Source: Brasenia schreberi
Lineage: Eukaryota > Streptophyta > Magnoliopsida > Nymphaeales > Cabombaceae
Length of the DNA stretch: 64,000 nucleotides
NCBI GenBank assembly: GCA_036023115.1
Contig: JAYKKT010000064.1
Coordinates: 4,521,501-4,585,500 of the forward strand
Direction: 5' to 3'
The position numbers were made by a program, and so were the translations under genes. This document shows positions 56,627-64,000 of the stretch, piece by piece (the stretch's first letter is position 1; the number at the start of each line of letters is the position of its first letter). The notes beneath the pieces were generated by a model. The model did not search any database. It saw nothing but the letters and a program-made list of their open reading frames with translations, and had not been told where the DNA came from.

Positions 56627-57500
56627 GTGGCGATTGGTTCGGCGTTGGGGGGCCAATTTTCAGCAACGCGAACTTACACTGTCTGAGCCTGCCCAGAACA
56701 AAAACGGCAATAAATTGGAACCAAATTTTAAAAATCTGCCTACTACGCTACAGATCGTCGATAAATCTTGTGAATTAATCAAAAGGAAAAGCGGCTGGGA
56801 AAAGAATAAGCGAATGCCGAGTACTTCTCCCACGGCGTTCACTCAAACAAAAGGCGACGATAAAAAAAAGAAGAATCCCACTACCAAGGACCGATGATCG
56901 CAAAGCACCGACAATCGAACAGCGCTCGCATTTCGAATCGCGCCAACTAATTCATCAAAGAACGAATCAGGCGGAACTCACGTTCCACAAAACGAATCGA
57001 ACGCCCGCCCGCACGGAAGCCGACGAATCGCCCGAATCGAACTCGAACTCGAACGGGGAGATCGTTCGGTGTTGAGGAAGTCGAAGGAGAGCCGGATCGA
57101 AATGAAGGCGCGGGTTCGTCGTCCCTCTCAGCGGGCAGCGGGACGGGGCGGCGATCGTAAGAGGAATCGGCAGCGAGATGAAAGCGACAGGAACGACGCA
57201 ACCGTCTGTCTAATTTTCTCCTCGAGATCTAAGATGCCCCGCCACCGCTCCCATCCGACTCATCACCTCCCCCGATCAGATCTGAGCGTGCCCCAAAAGA
57301 CGCGCCCTCTCTCTCTCTCTCTCTCTCTTCTGTTTGTAGAAGCGAAAGCAACGAAGAAGGAACACGGATGAAGAAAAGAAGAATGGCGAGAAAGAGAGAG
57401 ATTGAAGGGAAGTGAAGGAGATGAACGGAAGGGCTGTACGCTTGAATGCAAACCCGATTCTTTTGGTTACGCTTTTTGTGTTGTACTGTTTTGAAAATTG
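56627..57500 (-). promoter_or_regulatory. KIN13A leader and promoter region
   Basis: The sequence upstream of the KIN13A ATG is locally GC-rich (56950-57250) and has a CT run at 57306-57328 (GA in gene orientation). A GGGCAG acceptor-like site at about 56690 suggests a leader intron, but no donor is certain. No TATA box is convincing. Confidence 0.4.
57306..57328. repeat. (CT)n microsatellite upstream of KIN13A
   Basis: An uninterrupted CT run about 700 bases upstream of the KIN13A ATG. Confidence 0.9.
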
Positions 57501-59016
57501 CTTTTTATTTTTCCTGCAGGAAAAATTCAAATTAATACCATGTTACGAGAATGCACTTGGGCTTTCGGGTCAATGGCGAAACTGTCCTTTTCTAACGGTG
57601 ACACGAGCTGTGTTTTGGTGCTTAAGCAAGAGAATTTCCAATTCCTTAATCAGAAAAAGAAAAACAATCAAAGGTGAATTGCCAATTTCAATTCCTCCAA
57701 TTGATTGATATAAGGACGTGTTGTATGACATTGGGCCTTAGACACAGAAATTTCATTTTCAGGTCCTGCTCAAGTCCATCACTTCGTGTTCGTGCGAAAA
57801 ACGTATCAAGTCGGACATGACATAGTTTGAACCTCTAAAAGAATTGTTAGAAGAAAAGTTGGTGGACACCAATAGAATATTAAATTAATAAACATACTTC
57901 AAGTGGCTTGAATTTGGGTGTTCAAAGAATAAACTTGAAGCAACCAAAGTGTTAGATCAACGGTAGGACGTTCTAGCACCAATGCTTTTGATGAATAGTT
58001 CGACTTCCAAAAGGTACATGTGTGGTGTGTGTGTTAGGCTTCGACCTCATGTTGTAATGAAAATAAAAGAAATGGCACAAACCAATTGTGTGAGCATAAG
58101 CTAATACTTATTTGTTCACTCGGCTTCCATCCACGGTTGGCTTCTTTTTCCTAAAGTCTCTAACTATGTGATTACAAGTATCACCCAATTAAGAGAAAAT
58201 TATAGATTTAAATATATTTTTTTCTCTACTTTGTCAAAGAAACCCAGGTGAAAAAAATGCTCAATATTTTTATTTTTATTTTATTTTGGGGTAACAAATA
58301 CTTCAAAAGCAGCCCAGACCTCAGCGTGTTAGAAGAAAACGATATGGTCTTTGTTCTTCTGCTTTTGAGTTTAAATGCTAATATGACATAAGATGATTAG
58401 ATTTTGTTAATAGGGGTGGCAATTTTGGACCCAGCTTGGATTCAGAACAAAAAATCCATGTCCGGTCTCACGGTTTAAGCACCCCAGCTTGAGTCCAAGT
58501 CAAAGTAGATAGAGGACCCCACCCTAAATTGACTCATATGTGTGTATGTATATTTATATTTATATGTATATATGTATGTATATATATCAAACTTATATAA
58601 AGATGAATAGATATACGTATATACACAAGAAGACAGGATTTGGTGCACGTGTATGAGTTGTGTACCAATGCACCAAATTCATACCATACGATCAAAAGAT
58701 CGAATCGTTCATGTTTAAATTCAACAAAAAAACAAGAAGTACATTGCTATTAAAATTTCAAAAAGCTCTTTTTACTTATTTAAAAAGTATCTTTGTTGCA
58801 CTAGTCCCCAACTCACACATGGTGCACCAATCCTGGATTACCTATATACATACGAAATAAATGTACATCTAATATAGAGAGAGTGTGTGATTGGATGATA
58901 CCCACTTCTGACACAATATTATCGCTTCCACCCTTTACTTAACGGGGATGAATGTGGTGAGGGTGTACTTCATATTATTTCAAGCACTTTATATAATACT
59001 CGTCAAAGACAAAGGG

Positions 59017-59018
<2 letters not shown>

Positions 59019-59088
<70 letters not shown>
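59019..59088. repeat. (TA)n microsatellite, about 70 bases
   Basis: An uninterrupted TA run, self-complementary and able to form a cruciform. Confidence 0.95.
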
Positions 59089-59090
<2 letters not shown>

Positions 59091-59148
59091 TCACACATGC
59101 ATACTCATGCTCATAACAGTGACTGAGTACGTGTCTACAATCTAATCA

Positions 59149-59204
<56 letters not shown>

Positions 59205-59214
59205 ATATATATAT
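59149..59214. repeat. (CT)n(AT)n compound microsatellite
   Basis: A CT run is followed by an AT run with ACAT interruptions. Confidence 0.9.
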
Positions 59215-59870
59215 TATTACCTTTAAAGTATATAAGTTGAAGTAGGGTAGGACGGATTATACATCTTACTGTGTATTTTCATCCACAAGATCTATGGGGC
59301 AGGGCAGGACGTGATAACAAGTTGAAGGTCTTCAACACTGTGGGATGTGGTGATCACTAATTGAGAATATAACCCGCACCCACCCATGCACCCTCTGTGA
59401 GTCGAACTCCCCACCAGCAGCAACAATGCTAGAGCACCGTTGGACACTACTTTAGGGAGTGGCTTATGCGTGCATTCCAGCGAACTCGGGTTTAGAACCA
59501 GACTTGGATGTTGAATTTGTTAACAAAATCTAAGAGAAAAACTGTAGTTGAATCTTTGCGATATCGGTCTAATTAGTCACCTTTGGGCTTGGATCTTGTT
59601 CGATCCAAACCCAATTATTCACAAAGGTGGAATTTAACGTCAATTCCTTCGACCTAATTCACAAAGCGAAATATTACGCAGAGTCAGCCTTCAACTCACT
59701 GCCTCTCTCCCAAAACAAAATACAATCTTTCCTTGTAAGAAACGAGCGACTTGAACTAAGCACAAGCATAATAGCATATAACCAGCAGGCTGTCTTGAAA
59801 AGACAGGATGGCTTTTTCTTTTAAAATTCCAAACAAGTGTGATGCACTCAAGCATGTCTCCTTGATGTTT

Positions 59871-59907
59871 CCCTCTCTCTCTCTATATATGTGTATATAT
59901 ATATATG
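59871..59907. repeat. (CT)n(AT)n compound microsatellite
   Basis: A short CT run passes into AT/GT steps. Confidence 0.85.
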
Positions 59908-60310
59908 CTGAATGAGTCTAGGGAAACAAGTACCAATCCGTTATGTGTGTGTTGAGAGAAGGATGAATTTTCAAATTTTTAACTATCTAAACTTAAAAGC
60001 TTTCAATTTATTTGGGTTTAGATTTATGAATAGCTTGATTTTATTCAGATACACTTTTATTAAAATGTTATCGGGTTTAACACCGGTCCTGTTACCCAAA
60101 GGGGAAAAAAATACCCAACCCGATCCAGTGGAAATGGGGCGGGTATGAATCAAAAGACCCATCCGCCACATTGCATCCCTAGGTAAAGTAAACAAAATCA
60201 AGAATTTAAGATGGAGTAGGTGAGTCGGTGACAAATTGGGAATTTATGGTATCTAATGCAAGTGGATATATAGGAAAAAATATCTATGTCATTATCGTCA
60301 ATTAAGTTAA

Positions 60311-60311
60311 C

Positions 60312-60350
<39 letters not shown>

Positions 60351-60353
60351 ATA
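60311..60353. repeat. (AT)n(GT)n compound microsatellite
   Basis: An AT run passes directly into a GT run. Confidence 0.9.
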
Positions 60354-60593
60354 GATGAGAAACTTGTATATGCTAGCACACTTAAGTACTAGTAAATCCT
60401 AACAAATCTCAATAGTTTATTTTTGATAATTAATGGTTGAAATTTAAATTTAAAAGGTGAAAGTGCATGCTTGTTTTTTAAGGTGTACTTTGTACTTTAT
60501 TAACATTGTCACTTTTTACTTTGTAAAATCAAATTTAAACCATTCATCATCAATTTGAGATTTGTTTGGATTTGCTAGTTAGCATAAAGGAAT

Positions 60594-60627
60594 TTCTCTC
60601 TCTATATATATATTTATATAGAGAGAA
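60594..60627. repeat. (CT)n(AT)n(AG)n palindromic microsatellite
   Basis: CTCTCTAT... is followed by TATAGAGAG, so the tract is an imperfect inverted repeat. Confidence 0.85.
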
Positions 60628-61009
60628 TATTCTAAAAGCAATCTTGTAAAGCTACCGAACCCATAAATTTCTTACTTTCACGGAGATTGATTCTATGCTT
60701 CATTAAGGAACCCTAAGACTCTTAGTGTATAATGATTAAGAGAATAAGAAGACGAAAACTTTGACCATAAGATGGTTACTTTTTTTCCTCAATGCATGCA
60801 CCATTGTTCTCACCAAACTCACCGAGAAGATATTGGGTCTTCGTGTCGGTTTATCGGGTCCAGCCGGTCGGCGTGCAGTAAACGGGTAATGATACACACC
60901 AAAGCATATAATCACGTAACACCTCCTCGTATTTGGACTAGATTATTAGATTTAAGTTTTACGAGCTTTTGTAAATACCATCAGTAAATGAAATATGACT
61001 TGGTGGTTG

Positions 61010-61600
61010 CAATGTTTGGAACCAGTTCCACGGTTCCAGCCAGAACTGAACCAGGTTAGGAATCGGTTGGAATCAGAATCAACGAAATGATTATCCGGTT
61101 CAGTTCTGGTTCTGTTTTCCATGAAACCAGAACCGACGGTTCAAATTGCTAATTCCATATATATATATATATATATATATATCAAAACACTTAATAATTA
61201 TCTCCAGTTCCAAGCTGTTTAGGACTCAAACCCGAACCAGAACTGGCCCGGTTCTGGTTGGTTCAGGTTCTTAATCTCTAAAAAACTGGAACAGATGGTT
61301 TGTCTCTTCATTTGCGTTTGAAATGGTTGCCGCTTTGTGGGGCTCGTGCCTGCTTTGAATTCGTGTCGACTGACACGAAATGGTTTACAGCTTCTATGTA
61401 TCGACTATGACACGTACTAAAGCATTAAAGATAGATGTTTTATAGCTGGAAAGTAGAGAATACCAAATCCGTCCGTGGCAGTTAGAACTGTCGGTTTTGC
61501 TTCCACCCAAAACCTGGAACTGTAACCGAACCAGAACCACTCCAGTTATGTTGCGTTTTAAGAACAGTTAGTTCCATCCGGTTCTGGGTCCAGCTGGGAT
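61010..61600. repeat. GGTTC/GAACC-rich repeat stretch with (AT)n insert
   Basis: Two blocks (61010-61290 and 61490-61600) are dense in GAACCAG, CCGGTTC and GGTTCTGGTT words. The first is interrupted by an AT run at 61157-61182. Composition matches the blocks at 27.9, 33.2 and 34.1 kb. Confidence 0.5.
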
Positions 61601-61639
61601 TTTTTACACTGCTTTAAGCATCTAACCCTATAAACATGT

Positions 61640-61641
<2 letters not shown>

Positions 61642-61680
<39 letters not shown>
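61642..61680. repeat. (AT)n microsatellite
   Basis: An AT run followed by GGGTTAGATGAGAGACTC and then an AG run at 61697-61714. Confidence 0.9.
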
Positions 61681-61683
<3 letters not shown>

Positions 61684-61840
61684 TAGATGAGAGACTCAAG
61701 AGAGAGAGAGAAGAGATGGATATATATTTTATTTTAAAAGTCAAAAACAAAGCCTTATTGCATATTTATTAAGTGGGATTAGTTAGAGGGTGTGACTGAC
61801 TTTTTAGGGTGTGCGAGGACTTTTTATTTTCAAACATGTA

Positions 61841-61842
<2 letters not shown>

Positions 61843-61879
<37 letters not shown>
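61843..61879. repeat. (CT)n microsatellite
   Basis: An uninterrupted CT run. Confidence 0.92.
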
Positions 61880-61883
<4 letters not shown>

Positions 61884-62635
61884 ATCCTCATACCATTTCG
61901 CCGAAGCATTTAACTTTGGAATTCTGATTGGATCGAGTACATCCTTGCTCCAAACATTGTAGAGACTAAAAAAAAATGTACACTGGCCGTCGGCCATCTA
62001 AATAACACTCCTCCTTTATCCATGCTTAAAACTGACCGTCCAAGTTGATCCCATACATGACCAGGTAACACATGCACACACACATAATTAGTTAGTGTTG
62101 CTTCTCGTCGGGAACCAATGCAAGGAATCGCCTTGCTCGACCCATGCCCAGAATTTCCGGGTCAGGCCCAAATCACTACCTCTCCCTACCATTACTAACA
62201 CAACTTTTTTTTAAACGAGAATCAGTGATATAAGATTTACGTGTGTTCACGGATGATGTATTACGTTGTTGCTTTTAATAGTTGAATAGCACATTGGAAG
62301 CATGCTTGCATAATAATATTGTTGGCACAAATCCATAAATCCCAATTGTTTACTTTATCGGACAGTGACGGGAAGAACCATTCCCTCATAATGGATCCTC
62401 GATGACACTTGTGGGCCGCGGGTCTCATATAGATCCATTTGTGTAAATGATGGATTTGGACAAGAGCACATTGTTTATTGCTTGAGGTATTAAATTTACA
62501 TTTCTCAACAGCCATCGCTGTCCTTGTATCGCCAAACCAAAGTGATGTGCAGGATCACCCCGGTCTTAAACAGAAGGCTGCCCATAAGATTTGACTTTAT
62601 CCTTTCATCACAATTACAAACCTTTCTCTCTTTCA

Positions 62636-62689
62636 TCTCTCTCTCTCTCTCACACACACACACATACAGGTATATATACATATATATAA
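62636..62689. repeat. (CT)n(CA)n(TA)n compound microsatellite
   Basis: CT, CA and TA runs follow one another. Confidence 0.88.
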
Positions 62690-63286
62690 GTTCAAGGATG
62701 CGAACCATTAATGTGTAAACTCCATTAAAACTGATCTCAACCGTATAATCAAGGGTCATGAGTGATCGAGATTGAAAAAAACAAAAAGTATATGTACCTT
62801 TTATTGCCTCATATATAGTTTCCACTTTTTATTTTTCAACATCAATAATCATGCATGCCCTTAAATCTAATTAAATTGTTGACATTTATTTGAATAGAGT
62901 TTCTCACAGTTACTGCAATAAATATAGTGGGACTTACAATTTTATTATAATTAGGTGATAACATATGTAATTGAAGATTCAAAATTAAATTTAAATATCT
63001 TGGGTTTTAGTTTGTGAATTGGTATATTTAAAGTTGCATATGTCTCAATTTTATTTGTTGAATTGGATGTGCCAAAATTTTTATAAACTTTTAAGTTGCA
63101 TATGACCAATTCTACAAACCCATTATTATTATTTTAAGTCACATATAAATGATGATAATAATAATATTAGTAATAATAACAATAACAATGGTTATTTGTA
63201 CTTGTTTATTTTGAAAGTTTTGATGGTATTTAAAATGAAATAAAGGATAATATTGTTATAATCATGTTCCCGAATCAATGACAATA

Positions 63287-63320
63287 CTCTCTCTCTCTCT
63301 CTATATATATATATGTGTGG
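63287..63320. repeat. (CT)n(AT)n compound microsatellite
   Basis: A CT run passes into an AT run and ends GTGTGGGGGGAG. Confidence 0.88.
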
Positions 63321-63618
63321 GGGGAGAGTAAGGTGTTGGTGGATAGCTTATCTCCATATTCCAATATGAACCTGATTTGGTTGAGTATTTCTCGTCCCAT
63401 TGAGATCGGCGTGGGTTGGGGTTGCACGGGCCAAATTGTTATTGCCATCCATCCATAATTATAACAAAAGAAAAACATGGTTAATCCATCTTTTGTCGCT
63501 TTTTCAGCAAGTTTCAAAGTGATTGTAATACCAGGACAACTTGAAAAAAGTAGTTTTCGATAATTAAAGAAAAAAGGTAGACCGTTGGATGAAGACCATC
63601 AACATGAACAAAGAGTCC

Positions 63619-63626
63619 TATAAAAG
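63619..63626 (+). promoter_or_regulatory. Possible TATA box of the gene entering at the right edge
   Basis: TATAAAAG lies about 335 bases upstream of the candidate start codon at 63955, followed by CT/TTCG-rich leader-like sequence. A leader intron between a GTAATC donor near 63781 and a CTCCAG acceptor near 63878 is possible. Confidence 0.4.
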
Positions 63627-63954
63627 CACCAATAAATTCGGCCCGATTGCGGTCTCAAAATCGTCAAGCGGAGATTTTTTTTTTCTTTTCTGCTCTCTTA
63701 CAGAGCGATGTGGATTTCGTTCGTTCCCATCCCGTCTTCCCTCCTTGAATTCCGGCGTCTGTAGGAGGATCCAGGATTAACGGTAATCTCGCGACTTTTC
63801 TTCGTCGTCTTCATTCGTCTTCGTTGTTCCCGCCGCGATGCTGTTTGGTTGGAGGCTCGGATGATTTTCGTCTCCAGATTAGGTTTCGAGCAATTGTTTT
63901 GGTAATCGGGGTGAAGTTAGTGTTCCTTCGGATTTGAGGCGTGGGAATCGAAAT

Positions 63955-64000
63955 ATGGGGACCGGAGAGGTGGAGGATGGTAAGGGCGGAACGCCCTTTG
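63955..64000 (+). CDS. Possible start of a gene cut by the window edge
   Basis: ATG at 63955 opens a frame reading MGTGEVEDGKGGTPF that runs off the window. It follows a leader-like stretch with a TATA box at a plausible distance and has A at -3 and G at +4. Fifteen residues are too few to name a family. Confidence 0.4.
   Translation, partial: MGTGEVEDGKGGTPF

Larger units (their letters stand above)
57501..63618. other. AT-rich, microsatellite-rich spacer
   Basis: I see no gene in this 6-kb stretch. It has at least eight microsatellites, many with CT then AT polarity, GGTTC/GAACC-rich stretches at 61010-61290 and 61490-61600, and long A/T runs. Open frames here are short and lack domains. 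Confidence 0.6.

Noticed and set aside
57412..57708. 98-residue open frame upstream of KIN13A
   Set aside because: No domain and no homology that I recognise; probably promoter or spacer sequence.
62261..62515. Minus-strand frame of 84 residues in the right spacer
   Set aside because: Loosely LINE-like composition but no conserved motif; not supportable.

Overview
The window is nuclear DNA from a flowering plant. Genes are split into many short exons with GT..AG introns, introns and spacers are AT-rich and full of microsatellites and retrotransposons, and every recognisable gene belongs to a plant family (p23 co-chaperone, ESD4-type SUMO protease, KIN13A kinesin, ABCC transporter, plant WDR89). 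I cannot place the species; the base composition and intron sizes argue against a grass.

Layout. 1-2.6 kb is a spacer with a small LINE-like zinc-knuckle remnant. 2.6-23.5 kb (+) is a WDR89-like WD40 gene: all exons and most splice sites are visible, but exon 1 is split by a 5.3-kb Copia element (2697-7951, 5-bp target duplication) and at least four reading-frame breaks are present, so I call it a pseudogene. Its first intron holds a 5'-truncated LINE (8619-9860, 17-bp duplication) and a 4-kb non-autonomous LTR element without coding capacity (12231-16220, 5-bp duplication). 24.6-27.5 kb (-) is an intact six-exon HSP90 co-chaperone p23 gene. 27.5-34.5 kb is a repeat-rich spacer with two hAT-like MITEs, LINE-tail repeats, a long compound microsatellite and the last two exons of an ABCC-type transporter. 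35.2-47.0 kb (+) is an intact nine-exon ESD4-like SUMO protease whose first intron carries a very young antisense Copia element (36469-41314). 48.1-56.6 kb (-) is an intact twelve-coding-exon KIN13A kinesin, tail-to-tail with ESD4. 57.5-63.6 kb is an AT- and microsatellite-rich spacer, and a further gene may start at about 63.96 kb (+).

The three intact genes (p23, ESD4, KIN13A) are unrelated housekeeping or developmental genes and form no functional cluster. The main story is transposon traffic: an autonomous Copia with almost identical LTRs in the ESD4 intron shares LTR ends, an LTR palindrome and leader sequence with the non-coding LTR element inside the dead WDR89 gene, which suggests an autonomous/non-autonomous pair. 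All reading was by eye; exon coordinates are from splice-site and frame reasoning, not from transcripts.
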